Assembly (NCBI GenBank): GCA_002339085.1
Contig: DDDX01000060.1
Location: 7,478 to 71,477, forward strand
Direction of reading: 5' to 3'
Source: Cellvibrionales bacterium UBA1969
Lineage (GTDB): Bacteria > Pseudomonadota > Gammaproteobacteria > Pseudomonadales > UBA7434
DNA: 64,000 nucleotides
In this document: in pieces, positions 1 through 8,791 of the stretch
Layout: each line of letters begins with the position of its first letter
Numbering within the stretch: position 1 is the stretch's first letter
Translations under genes and position numbers: made by a program
The notes under the pieces: generated by a model
What the model was told of the DNA's origin: nothing
The model's input: only the letters and a program-made list of their open reading frames with translations
Databases searched by the model: none

Positions 1-624
1 GAGATAGATACCTGCTGGGAGTGGGACGGGTGACATTGAATACATAAGATTATCCATACCAAATCCATCTATTAAAAAACTCTTGGATTGCAATTCAACG
101 CTTGAAAAAGGCTCGCTTGAATAAAACCCATAGAATCTTATGTCATTTTGAATAAAAGATGCTGAAGGCATTGTGCTCTGACCTTCAACGATAAATTCCA
201 TTCTGACATTAGCATTTTGAATATCCCTAAAAGTTGCGCCAAAATGATAAGTAGGATAATCAAAATCGAAAATTATTTTTGTTGCAGGTCTAGTTTTCAA
301 AAATAAATAAGTGGATGCGTCAATATCGAATGGCCCGTTAACAAATGGGGCTGCGTCAAGCAAGTTTGATATGTTACTTTCATCAACACCTTCTATTGAA
401 ACTGAGAAGCTATCAAAGTTGAGAGGCGAACTAGATATCTGAATATCATTATTAAATTGATTAAATGTGTAGGTGTTAAGAGTAGTTGCTGTTGAAGAAA
501 ATGATGCGATGTCAATAAAGTCAGTTAAGCCAGCGATTGAATTGAGAGGCCATAAAGCAATTAAACCGCTAATTAAGAGCGACTGACAACTGACGCTTTT
601 GTCCGACCACAAGAAATTAACCAC
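1..624 (-). CDS. Exported VPLPA-type sorting-signal protein, partial (C-terminus beyond left edge)
   Basis: This frame is open on the minus strand from a GTG at 624 to the window edge, 208 codons. A GAGAG-like ribosome site lies about 7 nt upstream of the GTG. Residues about 10-32 form a hydrophobic signal-peptide-like stretch (SLLISGLIALWPLNSIAG). A Ser/Thr/Asn-rich beta-type region follows without recognisable catalytic motifs. The last visible residues read SPVPLPAGIYL, which matches the VPLPA motif that opens a PEP-CTERM-like sorting signal; the hydrophobic helix and basic tail would lie outside the window. In known families such proteins are processed by exosortase and are linked to exopolysaccharide or cell-surface material. 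No function for the mature domain can be given. The base composition is visibly AT-rich, like the neighbouring intergenic DNA and unlike the housekeeping genes. Confidence 0.7.
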   Translation of the reverse strand, partial: MVNFLWSDKSVSCQSLLISGLIALWPLNSIAGLTDFIDIASFSSTATTLNTYTFNQFNNDIQISSSPLNFDSFSVSIEGVDESNISNLLDAAPFVNGPFDIDASTYLFLKTRPATKIIFDFDYPTYHFGATFRDIQNANVRMEFIVEGQSTMPSASFIQNDIRFYGFYSSEPFSSVELQSKSFLIDGFGMDNLMYSMSPVPLPAGIYL

Positions 625-874
625 TTTTATCTCTCATCAAAACTAAACCGGCAAGAATGAATCCTTTTTTGATAAAAAAGTCATTGAATTTTGATAATTG
701 ATCTATAATAACAAATGATTATAAACTATACTATCGTAACTATAACTCAATCAATTATTATAATAAATTATTTAAAATCAATGGATTAAAGTCTAATCTC
801 CTGCGTTCAACTATTGAGCTATTGGCTGTTTTTTTTGCCAGTATGGATGATTTATTTTTGGGCAATTTTTGACT

Positions 875-2836
875 ATGACTAGCAACCCTCCAAGTTTAAG
901 ATTTTTTCTATTGCTAATAATGCCCCTATGTTTAATATTGCCGGGGCAATCAGTGGCGCAAGATTTAAGCCATCGAAAATCGAACCTCAATCTCACCGTT
1001 CATGATTTACAAGGCAATGCCGTTCCCGATGCCATCATAGACGTACAAATGAAACAGCATGACTTTAAATTTGGCACTCAAGTAAGTGATCGATTTATCT
1101 CCATCTCAGAATCTGAGTTCAACTCACTCAACGACAACAGTAAGAAAAATTTATTACCCAACTTATCAGAAGTAGTATCGACTAACTTCGAATCTTCACT
1201 GCAAAACTGGGAGTCATTCGGCCAAGCTAACTTAGCATTAACTTCCGTCACATCATCGGAAGGCGGCAAAAGTTTGTTCGTAAGCAATAGAAACTTTAAC
1301 TATTCAAGTCCCCGCCTTTTTTTAGATAACCTTCTTAAGGTAGGACATAATTACCAATTTTCGGTTTCAGCTAAATTAGCCCCCAACACCACTGGCACCG
1401 TGCAGATAACCATAAAACGGGTGGATGATAGCGGTACACATTGGATAAACTTCCCGGCTGTGACTGCGTCAGATCAAAATTGGATTGAAATTAGTGGTGA
1501 CTATACGCACAATGCTGTTGGCACCGTTAGTCAATTTTTTGTCTTCATAAAAGGGCCTAATACTGATGATAGTCTTGGCAATTATTATCTTGATGATTTT
1601 TCCATAGTAAAAAATTCAACGCCTTATACTCCGGTTTGGCAAGATATACTGAATTATCGCAACACCGTTCAAACGCATTTTAATCACGCTGTTCCTACTG
1701 TAGGTCTTCAATGGGATCAGATTGATAGAAATGGACATTCCATTCCGGATGCGACCATCACTTTACTGCAATCCTATGGCCTCTCTATCACCGGCGCATC
1801 TGTTGTATGGCCAAGAGATCGGTGGCCAACTCCAAATAGATACAGATCTTCATCCTTACCTAACCCAAATACTTTTCATACTGACTTAGTTAACAGCAGG
1901 TTAAGTCAAAATAGTGTTATCGCTCGATATAGTGACAGCGGCGTAGGACCAACAATTAATGCGTGGAAGATATTAAACGAGCCCATACACAACAACTATT
2001 ATCAAACGACATTTGCCAGTGCGGGGCTCTACTCTAATCAATATTCAGCACTCGCAAGCTTTTTTGTTCAAGCTCGGTCCGTTCGTCCCAATTCTATTTT
2101 ATCAATTAATGAATATGGCATTATCAACGCCGCAAGCGACGCCTCTGCCATCGAATACCGAGATCTAGTCAACGCCTTACTTTCGTTGGGCGCACCCATA
2201 GATAAAATTGGTATTCAGGCCCACATGAGTCGGAATGATGTCTCAAAGGCAGATATAATTCGAAGAATTGATATCTTAGCCGAAACTGGTTTACCCATAG
2301 AGATTACTGAATTTGATACCCGCGATGACGCCAACCAAATAAACCCTCAGCAACAAAAAATTATCTTTCAAGACATGCTAGAAGCCGCCTTTGAAAGCAC
2401 CTCTGTCGACGGATTCATTGTGTGGGGATTTTGGGATCCAATCCATTGGCGTGGCAACGGCCCTTTATTTGACCAAAACTGGAACATTAAAGACGAAGCG
2501 TCACCGTGGTTTGATTTAGTCAGAGGTCAATGGATGACAAATTTATCGAACCAAACGGTGAATGCTGATGGGGAATGGTCTGCCACTGACGCTGTCTTTA
2601 AAGGCCTCTACGATTTTACAGTTACCGTCAATGGACAAACACAAGTTTTCGAAAATTATGACCTGAGCGAGGATCAGCAATTCTCATTGGTCGTGTCTGA
2701 ATCATTAGTGCCGCCTTCTCACAATATCCCCGCCATGGGCGGTCTAAGCCTGATCATATTGAGTGTAACCGTGCTAGGGATAACAGGTTCACGATATCGA
2801 TTAAAGCTTGTTTCTGGAAAACATACTCTCGACTAA
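875..2836 (+). CDS. Secreted GH10 family glycosidase (endo-beta-xylanase-like) with internal CBM and C-terminal membrane/sorting segment
   Basis: Residues 1-29 form a signal peptide. A short beta module follows, then a CBM4/9-like carbohydrate-binding region (about residues 100-245, ending in YYLDDFSIV), then the GH10 TIM barrel (about 255-550). The acid/base site is the Glu of WKILNEP (about E369) and the nucleophile is the Glu of EITEFD (about E479), both as expected for GH10. Family members hydrolyse beta-1,4-xylan or related beta-glycans outside the cytoplasm. The C-terminus carries IPAMGG, a hydrophobic helix and a basic end, resembling an exosortase-type or membrane-anchoring signal. 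The CBM sits between the first beta module and the barrel, not at a terminus. ATG 875 was chosen; an in-frame TTG at 869 is the alternative, and neither has a strong ribosome site. The stop overlaps that of the convergent transporter gene by about 3 nt. Confidence 0.88.
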   Translation: MTSNPPSLRFFLLLIMPLCLILPGQSVAQDLSHRKSNLNLTVHDLQGNAVPDAIIDVQMKQHDFKFGTQVSDRFISISESEFNSLNDNSKKNLLPNLSEVVSTNFESSLQNWESFGQANLALTSVTSSEGGKSLFVSNRNFNYSSPRLFLDNLLKVGHNYQFSVSAKLAPNTTGTVQITIKRVDDSGTHWINFPAVTASDQNWIEISGDYTHNAVGTVSQFFVFIKGPNTDDSLGNYYLDDFSIVKNSTPYTPVWQDILNYRNTVQTHFNHAVPTVGLQWDQIDRNGHSIPDATITLLQSYGLSITGASVVWPRDRWPTPNRYRSSSLPNPNTFHTDLVNSRLSQNSVIARYSDSGVGPTINAWKILNEPIHNNYYQTTFASAGLYSNQYSALASFFVQARSVRPNSILSINEYGIINAASDASAIEYRDLVNALLSLGAPIDKIGIQAHMSRNDVSKADIIRRIDILAETGLPIEITEFDTRDDANQINPQQQKIIFQDMLEAAFESTSVDGFIVWGFWDPIHWRGNGPLFDQNWNIKDEASPWFDLVRGQWMTNLSNQTVNADGEWSATDAVFKGLYDFTVTVNGQTQVFENYDLSEDQQFSLVVSESLVPPSHNIPAMGGLSLIILSVTVLGITGSRYRLKLVSGKHTLD

Positions 2837-4623
2837 AAAGACCAAACCATAGGAATTAACATCACCGTGGTTACTCCCACTAGCAGTGTTAAAGGTAAGC
2901 CCATTTTTAGGAAATCACTGAATCGATACTCGCCGGGGCCATAGACCATAAGATTCGTTTGATAACCGATAGGGGTAGAAAAACTAGCCGATGCCGCAAT
3001 CATCAAGGTGATCGCCATTGGGACTAGACTCACACCTAGCTCATTACTAATAGCCACCGCAAAAGGAAACAGCAGTACCGCTGCTGCCACATTCGATATC
3101 ATCGCGGAAAAGCCTGCGGTAATTAGAAACAACATCACCAGTGCTGCCCGAGGCGAATCACCCACTAAGTCAATGAAACTCTGAGCAATAGCCATTGCAG
3201 CACCGGTCTTATCTAGGGCTTGGCCGAGCGCAATGGATGCTCCAATCACCACGAGTACTGACCAATCGATACTGCGTCTTGCTTCCTCAGCGCGCGTACA
3301 ACGAAAGAAAACCATAGCGCCAGCGGCTAACATAGCAGCTTCTAACATAGAGAGTAGCCCGCTCGCTGCAGCAACGATCATCGCCGCAAAAATAGTTAAC
3401 GCAATACCCATTCGCTCGTGCGAGACAGGGCTGTAATCGTCTATCTTCCTCACCAATAAAAAATCTCTGACGTAACGTTGTTGGCGCTCAAAAGAGCGGC
3501 CAGCCTCTATTAATAGAGTATCGCCAGGCTTGATAATAATGTCGCCAATACGGCCTTTAATTCGCTGCCCTTCACGTGCGACAGCAATAATAGCCGCGCC
3601 ATAAGTTGAGCGAAAGCGCCCTTCTTTGACTGTTTTACCCACTTGCGGAAAACTGTTTGAAATTACTACTTCAACTAAATGACGCTGCGAACGTTCAGTA
3701 TCAAGCTTAAAAATTTGATCGTCAGCTGGACGCAAACCTCTCATTTTTTGAAGATCGACCACTGACTCTACATTACCAGCAAAAATAAGACGATCATCCT
3801 CATACAAGCGCTGTGCTGGTCCTACCGCCGTAATGAGGTGGCCACTGCGTTGAATTTCAATTAAGAAGACACCCGGCAAGCTTCTTAGCCCCGCTTGCTC
3901 AACGGTTTTACCTATCAAGGGGCTGTCTAATTCAACCAGCATCTCTACCGTGTACTGACGGGTATCACCAAATTGCTGTTTTTCCTCTCGATGCCCTTTG
4001 GGCAACAACAACGGGCTAAAGAAATATACGTAGACGAAAACCACAAATACACAGGGCAGGCCAACCCAAGCCAAATCAAAAATGCCTAATTGATACAGTT
4101 GTTGATCACCGCTGGCTTGATAATACTCTCTGAGCATACCATCGACCACGAGATTGGTGCTGGTGCCAATTAAGGTACAGGCGCCACCAATAATGGCAGC
4201 GTAACTCAAAGGCATCATCAACTGCGAAACAGCAAATTTATGTCGTTTTGCCCAATCGAGCACGGCAGGAATCATCATCGCGACAACCGGCGTGTTATTG
4301 ACCACTGAACTGAGCGCGGCAACTGGTAACATAAGCCGTAATTGCGCCAAACCAATGCGAGAAGGGTGACCCAATAAACTCCCAGCAAGCCAAGCCGCCC
4401 CGCCCGTTTGTGATAAGCCTTGAGCCACAATAAACAGCAAGGCAACTGTGATCATGCCTTGGTTGGAAAAGCCTGACAGTGCCTCTTCAGGATTCAGCAC
4501 ACCAAAAACGAGCAAGGTCGTCACACCGCCCATTAAAATAAGATCGGGTGCGAAACGGGTAAACATCAGGGCCAAAAAACAAACAGCGACCACAGCGATC
4601 GCTATATAGGCTGCAAATTCCAA
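2833..4623 (-). CDS. SLC13/DASS-type transporter with two TrkA-C domains
   Basis: An inner-membrane carrier of 596 residues. The N-terminal half has about five hydrophobic helices with the family-like signature SVVNNTPVVAMMIP. Two cytoplasmic TrkA-C (RCK-C) domains occupy the middle (about residues 205-375, with repeated VxSVVDL and GDTLLIEAG-type segments). A second membrane half follows, with SMLEAAMLAAG and SNVAAAVLLFP. This is the layout of the SLC13 permeases that carry sulfate, dicarboxylates or other anions; the substrate cannot be read from sequence. The start is TTG at 4623, supported by a GGGGTG ribosome site about 6 nt upstream, and no ATG lies nearby. It is 38 nt downstream of the DHH phosphoesterase gene on the same strand and may share its transcript. 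Confidence 0.85.
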   Translation of the reverse strand: MEFAAYIAIAVVAVCFLALMFTRFAPDLILMGGVTTLLVFGVLNPEEALSGFSNQGMITVALLFIVAQGLSQTGGAAWLAGSLLGHPSRIGLAQLRLMLPVAALSSVVNNTPVVAMMIPAVLDWAKRHKFAVSQLMMPLSYAAIIGGACTLIGTSTNLVVDGMLREYYQASGDQQLYQLGIFDLAWVGLPCVFVVFVYVYFFSPLLLPKGHREEKQQFGDTRQYTVEMLVELDSPLIGKTVEQAGLRSLPGVFLIEIQRSGHLITAVGPAQRLYEDDRLIFAGNVESVVDLQKMRGLRPADDQIFKLDTERSQRHLVEVVISNSFPQVGKTVKEGRFRSTYGAAIIAVAREGQRIKGRIGDIIIKPGDTLLIEAGRSFERQQRYVRDFLLVRKIDDYSPVSHERMGIALTIFAAMIVAAASGLLSMLEAAMLAAGAMVFFRCTRAEEARRSIDWSVLVVIGASIALGQALDKTGAAMAIAQSFIDLVGDSPRAALVMLFLITAGFSAMISNVAAAVLLFPFAVAISNELGVSLVPMAITLMIAASASFSTPIGYQTNLMVYGPGEYRFSDFLKMGLPLTLLVGVTTVMLIPMVWSF

Positions 4624-4661
4624 GTTAACACCCCAGTATTAATTATGTATGTACACCCATT

Positions 4662-5621
4662 CTAACAATAAATTTGATCTAAGCGGTCTAAAAATGCCTC
4701 TAGCTGATCCGCCGGCAGTGCGTTAATCCCTGCCGCCGCCCTTCTTCCACCCCCGGTCGGGAACTCCGTGCATAAGGTATCCGCATGCTGTTTGTTATTT
4801 AACGGTGCTCGGACACTGACTAAATACGTACCATCGGGACGTGATGTTAACACTGCATGGGCTCGATCGGGCGATAGATTGGCAAGGTCATTGCCGTAGA
4901 CTCCACTTACACGGCGCGCCCACTTTTCATTCGGTAAAAGAAAAGCCGCTGAAACAGACGTGCTACGCAGCACTTCAGATCGTTGCGCCTGCTGCATATC
5001 TTGGTGGTAACCGGTTTCTAATTGCTGAAAATGGAAGGCATCTTGGTCAATAAAATCCAATGGGTCATCATAATGAGCAAGCAGTGAAAATAACTGGGCA
5101 GGTTCAAAATGGAGGTCATCCAAGCTAGCGCCATAGCCATTATAATTGATATAGATACCGAAGTTTTCCAATAAGGTGATTTGAGTATTCGATAGCGTCG
5201 TAGTTTTTGCTATCGCCATAGCACTTTTCTTTAAGTTATCACCAAAGGCACCGACTATCGCCCAATGACGATAACGCCCTTCAAGATGCCCATTGATGAG
5301 TAAGCTAGTGCAGACATCAGCAGCAGGATTCACCAAGGTTTGTAATTGAGGATGCTCAGGAATGTCACCTGCAGCGTGATGATCACAATAAAAAACACTG
5401 GCACCACTGGCTAAAATACGTAACAGGTCCTGTTTGTTTTTATCCATCGAAATATCAAGAGCATTGACATGATCACCTTCATGCACTTCTAATTGCGCAA
5501 GTAACTGAATATCGCGCTTGACGCCCGTCACTAAAACAGAGTCGATAGACTCTGCACGGCGAAGCTGCAATAAGGCGCAGATACCATCAGCATCGCCATT
5601 AAAAACATCGTAAACTTTCAT
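4662..5621 (-). CDS. DHH-superfamily phosphoesterase
   Basis: A 319-residue cytoplasmic protein. The N-terminus carries the metal-binding FNGDADGICAL motif, followed by LDIS and the hallmark CDHH (motif III), which together define DHH phosphoesterases. The C-terminus holds a glycine-rich PTGGGRRAAAG segment typical of the DHHA1 substrate-binding subdomain. Relatives include RecJ, oligoribonucleases and cyclic-dinucleotide phosphodiesterases, but this protein is too divergent to assign a substrate. The ATG at 5621 opens directly into the conserved domain. A 141-nt gap separates it from pyrF upstream, so it could have its own promoter. Confidence 0.8.
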   Translation of the reverse strand: MKVYDVFNGDADGICALLQLRRAESIDSVLVTGVKRDIQLLAQLEVHEGDHVNALDISMDKNKQDLLRILASGASVFYCDHHAAGDIPEHPQLQTLVNPAADVCTSLLINGHLEGRYRHWAIVGAFGDNLKKSAMAIAKTTTLSNTQITLLENFGIYINYNGYGASLDDLHFEPAQLFSLLAHYDDPLDFIDQDAFHFQQLETGYHQDMQQAQRSEVLRSTSVSAAFLLPNEKWARRVSGVYGNDLANLSPDRAHAVLTSRPDGTYLVSVRAPLNNKQHADTLCTEFPTGGGRRAAAGINALPADQLEAFLDRLDQIYC

Positions 5622-5762
5622 TAAACTTCCTTTCTTAACTAATTAATTAACGATAACAGGGATTAGTGGTTAGGGAAACCATCGCTGCGTTAAGAATGTG
5701 TAGAATTAAAAAGTGTTTAGTGCCCGCGGTTTTGAAATGAGCTATAAACGCGTTGACTCAGC

Positions 5763-6476
5763 TCATTGCAATTCGTGAATCAATGACTCTAATGCAACTA
5801 ATGGATGAGGAGACTGAGTGATCGGCCTACCAATCACCAAGTAGTGACTGCCTTGGTCAAGAGCCTGGCGCGCAGAAAGTGTTCTTCGCTGGTCATCGCC
5901 CACCGCCGAGGCGGGACGAATACCGGGTGTAACTAAAGTAAATGACTCGCCGAAGTCATGACGTAATTGCTTCGCCTCTTGCGCCGAACAAACAACACCC
6001 TCTAATCCCGATTCTTTTGCAAGCAGCGCCAATGCCGTCACCTGCTCGGTTAGCGGTCGCAACACGCCAGTCGAGGCTATATCTTTGTCTGTCATACTGG
6101 TCAAGACAGTGACCGCAATCAATTGCGTTGATGCATTCAGTTCGTTAATGGCCGCTTTAGCAGACTTCATCATACGCTGACCACCAGCGGCATGAACATT
6201 AGTCATCCAAACACCCTTAGCAGCGATAACCGCGATCGCCTTTGCTACGGTAGTGGGTATATCATGAAACTTAAGATCAAGAAAAACCTCATACCCTTTG
6301 TCATGCAGCATATCAATCACAGCCATACCACAAGCAGTAAATAACTCTTTACCCACCTTGGCACGACATAAAGTCGGTGATAATTGCTCTGCAAGCAGCG
6401 TGGCACTGGTCATATCTCCGCAATCAAATGCGACGATAATTGGGCTGGCCTGATGGTCTTGATTTGTCATAATCAT
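5763..6476 (-). CDS. pyrF: Orotidine 5'-phosphate decarboxylase
   Basis: Catalyses the last step of de novo UMP synthesis, decarboxylating OMP. The 237-residue length is normal for the short bacterial form. The catalytic signature FLDLKFHDIPTTV (Asp-Lys-x-x-Asp network) is intact, the early FDCGD segment supplies a further active-site residue, and TPGIRP and VIGRPIT form the phosphate-binding end. The start is ATG 6476; an in-frame ATG two codons later is equally possible. It lies 84 nt downstream of lapB on the same strand, in the order lapA-lapB-pyrF that is common in Gammaproteobacteria. Confidence 0.95.
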   Translation of the reverse strand: MIMTNQDHQASPIIVAFDCGDMTSATLLAEQLSPTLCRAKVGKELFTACGMAVIDMLHDKGYEVFLDLKFHDIPTTVAKAIAVIAAKGVWMTNVHAAGGQRMMKSAKAAINELNASTQLIAVTVLTSMTDKDIASTGVLRPLTEQVTALALLAKESGLEGVVCSAQEAKQLRHDFGESFTLVTPGIRPASAVGDDQRRTLSARQALDQGSHYLVIGRPITQSPHPLVALESLIHELQ

Positions 6477-6560
6477 TTCTTCTCTTAAAACTTGTTATCT
6501 ATCTGACCAATAATACCTCTACATGGCTCTCAATGATGGACTATGTATGCTGAATAATCT

Positions 6561-7790
6561 TTACCAGTTATTCAATTCACTGTTTCTTAAGCTCGACATT
6601 TGATCCCATTTTTTACAGCTAGGGCATCGCCAGTGCAATTGGCGACCGGAAAAACCGCAATTAATACAACGATAATTAAATCGCTTCTCAAGCAATTTCT
6701 GCAAAAGATCATGAAGGTTGCGCACTTCATTCGCTACCTCTCCGGTCAAACTCGGCAGGCGTAAGGCGATTAATTTATTTAATCCGACTAATGACGGATT
6801 GTCGTGCAAATACTTGACCAACATATCAAAGGCGAGAGCAGATGATTGTGAATTACAATCTGCTCGAGCCAATTGCTGATCAACCGCAAAAAGCAATCCT
6901 TGGACCGGCATTTGATTGACCAACTTATGGTTAATATCATAAATAAAACGCTCAAAACCATTATCGCCATAAGCACCCTCATAGGCGTTCAATAAATCTG
7001 GCAGCAGGTCGGCGATAAAATCCGAGTTTTCGCTAATGGCTTTATTAAGTACTTTTAACGCCGGCTTATACTGCCCTGTCTGATTGTGAAACCGACCCAG
7101 CAGTAAAGATGCTCGCAATGAACTCTTATCAACGATTAACGCCTGTTGTAAGTTTCTCTTACAGCCAGCCTCATTTCCCTTCTGCCTATCTTCTTCAGCC
7201 AACTCACAATGAAAATGCGCAATCATTTTCATCATAGGCAATCGCTTATTATTGGTTGATTTGAAAAACCGACTGCCTAACAAGGCTTCACCAAGACGAA
7301 TCGCTTGCTCCCATTCACGCTCATCTTGATAAATATCCAATAAAAAGCGCTGTGCCGTATTGCCTAATTCCGCTGACTCAGCGATCACTTCTTTAAGCAG
7401 AATTTCAGCTCTATCAAGTAAACCAGCAGCCATAAAATCTCTGCCCAGCTCGAGATGAATCTGGTGCTGCTGAGTATTATCAAGTAAAGGGCGGGCTAAT
7501 AAGTTTTGATGGATGCGGATAGCGCGATCAACTTGACCCTGTTTACGCATTAACTTCCCTAACGCTAAATGAGTCTCTAGGGTATTTTTATTAACGTCTA
7601 AGGAATCAACAAATGCGTCGACTGCTTTATCAGGCTGTTCATTTAATAAATAATTTAAGCCTTGAAAATAACTTTTACTGGCATATGGTATAAACTCTGT
7701 CGACTGATTTTTTTTCATCGAAAGACGACCTAAGTAAAAACCGATCGCAATCGCTAAGGTTATTATAATGATCGAGGCAAAATCCTGCAT
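6561..7790 (-). CDS. lapB: Lipopolysaccharide assembly protein LapB (YciM), TPR protein with rubredoxin-type zinc site
   Basis: The protein of 409 residues (family about 390) starts with a transmembrane anchor (FASIIIITLAIAIGFYLGRLS). A long array of TPR-like helical repeats follows, and the C-terminus has a rubredoxin-like metal site, CINCGF...CPSCKKW. In E. coli LapB acts with FtsH to control LpxC turnover and thereby balance LPS against phospholipid synthesis. The start ATG lies only 3 nt after the lapA stop, so the two genes are very probably translationally coupled. Confidence 0.93.
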   Translation of the reverse strand: MQDFASIIIITLAIAIGFYLGRLSMKKNQSTEFIPYASKSYFQGLNYLLNEQPDKAVDAFVDSLDVNKNTLETHLALGKLMRKQGQVDRAIRIHQNLLARPLLDNTQQHQIHLELGRDFMAAGLLDRAEILLKEVIAESAELGNTAQRFLLDIYQDEREWEQAIRLGEALLGSRFFKSTNNKRLPMMKMIAHFHCELAEEDRQKGNEAGCKRNLQQALIVDKSSLRASLLLGRFHNQTGQYKPALKVLNKAISENSDFIADLLPDLLNAYEGAYGDNGFERFIYDINHKLVNQMPVQGLLFAVDQQLARADCNSQSSALAFDMLVKYLHDNPSLVGLNKLIALRLPSLTGEVANEVRNLHDLLQKLLEKRFNYRCINCGFSGRQLHWRCPSCKKWDQMSSLRNSELNNW

Positions 7791-7793
7791 AAG

Positions 7794-8078
7794 TTAAGGT
7801 GCTTCGCCAGTAATCAATTGTGAGGTGGTACGCAAACGTTTTTCTGCACTTATACGAGCCCGTCGTTCTTTGAAAAGTAACCAACTAGACACCAACAAAC
7901 CCAACAAACCACCACTTATAAAAAAACCAATCAAACTGTATGAAATTGCCATGGCGGGTAATTGCTTAATCAGCAGATCAACTTCAATAATCGTAGGGTT
8001 ACGCGCGATAAAGGCAGCACACAGCAAAACGATGGTGCTAACCACAATAATTAAGAATAAAGATTTTACGATCCGCAT
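7794..8078 (-). CDS. lapA: Lipopolysaccharide assembly protein LapA domain protein
   Basis: A small inner-membrane protein of about 94 residues with two hydrophobic helices (SLFLIIVVSTIVLLCAAFIA and a second near residues 45-67), ending in a basic amphipathic tail (KERRARISAEKRLR). This is the LapA/YciS (DUF1049) pattern. LapA partners LapB at the inner membrane in regulating LPS assembly. ATG 8078 was chosen; an in-frame GTG at 8084 adds two residues, and neither has a strong ribosome site. It lies between ihfB and lapB as in many Gammaproteobacteria. Confidence 0.87.
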   Translation of the reverse strand: MRIVKSLFLIIVVSTIVLLCAAFIARNPTIIEVDLLIKQLPAMAISYSLIGFFISGGLLGLLVSSWLLFKERRARISAEKRLRTTSQLITGEAP

Positions 8079-8173
8079 AAGCACGTCAGTGATAAAGTTA
8101 ATTCAAGGGGCATTATACCCTGTTGAAGGTAGATTATATTACCGAAGCGAAAAAAATGGATCACCAATCTCCA

Positions 8174-8195
8174 CTACCACTTTATTTAGTGGTAG
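8174..8195. other. Perfect 8-bp stem-loop between ihfB and lapA
   Basis: CTACCACT and AGTGGTAG flank a 6-nt loop (TTATTT), 23 nt beyond the ihfB stop. On the transcribed minus strand a T-run occurs only about 16 nt after the stem, so it is not a classical intrinsic terminator. It could be an attenuator or an mRNA-stabilising hairpin; function is unproven. Confidence 0.4.
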
Positions 8196-8217
8196 CGTGA
8201 TTAAAAGCCTGTAGCAC

Positions 8218-8532
8218 TTAGGAACTGAAATACGTCGATTGAAAGCGGTGCAGACTAGCATTGACTCGGTCTCGCATCTCTTTACCCGGCTTAAAATGCG
8301 GGACATGCTTACCTGAAAGTTGAACTTGCTCACCGGTCTTAGGGTTGCGACCCGTTCGTGCCGCACGGTAATGTAAACTGAAACTACCAAATCCGCGAAT
8401 CTCGATGCGATTACCTGCAGCTAAGCCATTGACCATTTGATCAATAACACACTTAATTGCCAGCTCCACGTCTTTGGTTGAAAGCTGTGCTTGACGAGTA
8501 GCGATCCTTTCAATTAATTCTGACTTAGTCAT
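8218..8532 (-). CDS. ihfB: Integration host factor subunit beta
   Basis: A DNA-bending protein of the HU/IHF family, 104 residues. The start [11 protein letters not shown] is family-typical. The RNPKTGEQV segment at the tip of the beta arm contains the Pro that intercalates into the DNA minor groove. [15 protein letters not shown] matches the IHF/HU core. The rpsA-ihfB-lapA order is conserved, which supports the beta rather than the alpha subunit. ATG 8532 is the only sensible start. The C-terminus extends about ten residues past the usual end. Confidence 0.95.
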   Translation of the reverse strand: MTKSELIERIATRQAQLSTKDVELAIKCVIDQMVNGLAAGNRIEIRGFGSFSLHYRAARTGRNPKTGEQVQLSGKHVPHFKPGKEMRDRVNASLHRFQSTYFSS

Positions 8533-8730
8533 GATATGGCCCTAAATGAAAAAAAGTTAGCAAACGGGAAAAATCCTATAAGATCAGTGTATTAGTATAG
8601 TCAAGGATAGCATCTGTTCCAGCCTCAATAGGCTAGATTTTGTAACAAAGTACTTTAAAAAAAACCTAACCAATTGATATTAATGAAAAAATAATATCGA
8701 ATCGGTGAGAAATATGAGTAAAAAGAATGG

Positions 8731-8765
8731 ATTACCGCCAAAAAGACCTATTTTTTGGCGGTAAT
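8731..8765 (-). terminator. Probable rpsA terminator hairpin
   Basis: A perfect 14-bp inverted repeat (ATTACCGCCAAAAA and its complement) with a short loop lies 27 nt beyond the rpsA stop. The A-rich and T-rich flanks are built into the stem and a further T-rich stretch follows on the minus strand. It separates rpsA from ihfB, which then needs its own promoter in 8533-8730. Confidence 0.65.
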
Positions 8766-8791
8766 TTAAAGGGCCAAGGCGCAATAAACGC

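Noticed and set aside
7825..8214. 129-codon open frame opposite lapA
   Set aside because: It is antisense to a well-supported membrane protein, has no domain-like pattern and has no ribosome site; a mirror effect of the lapA codon use.
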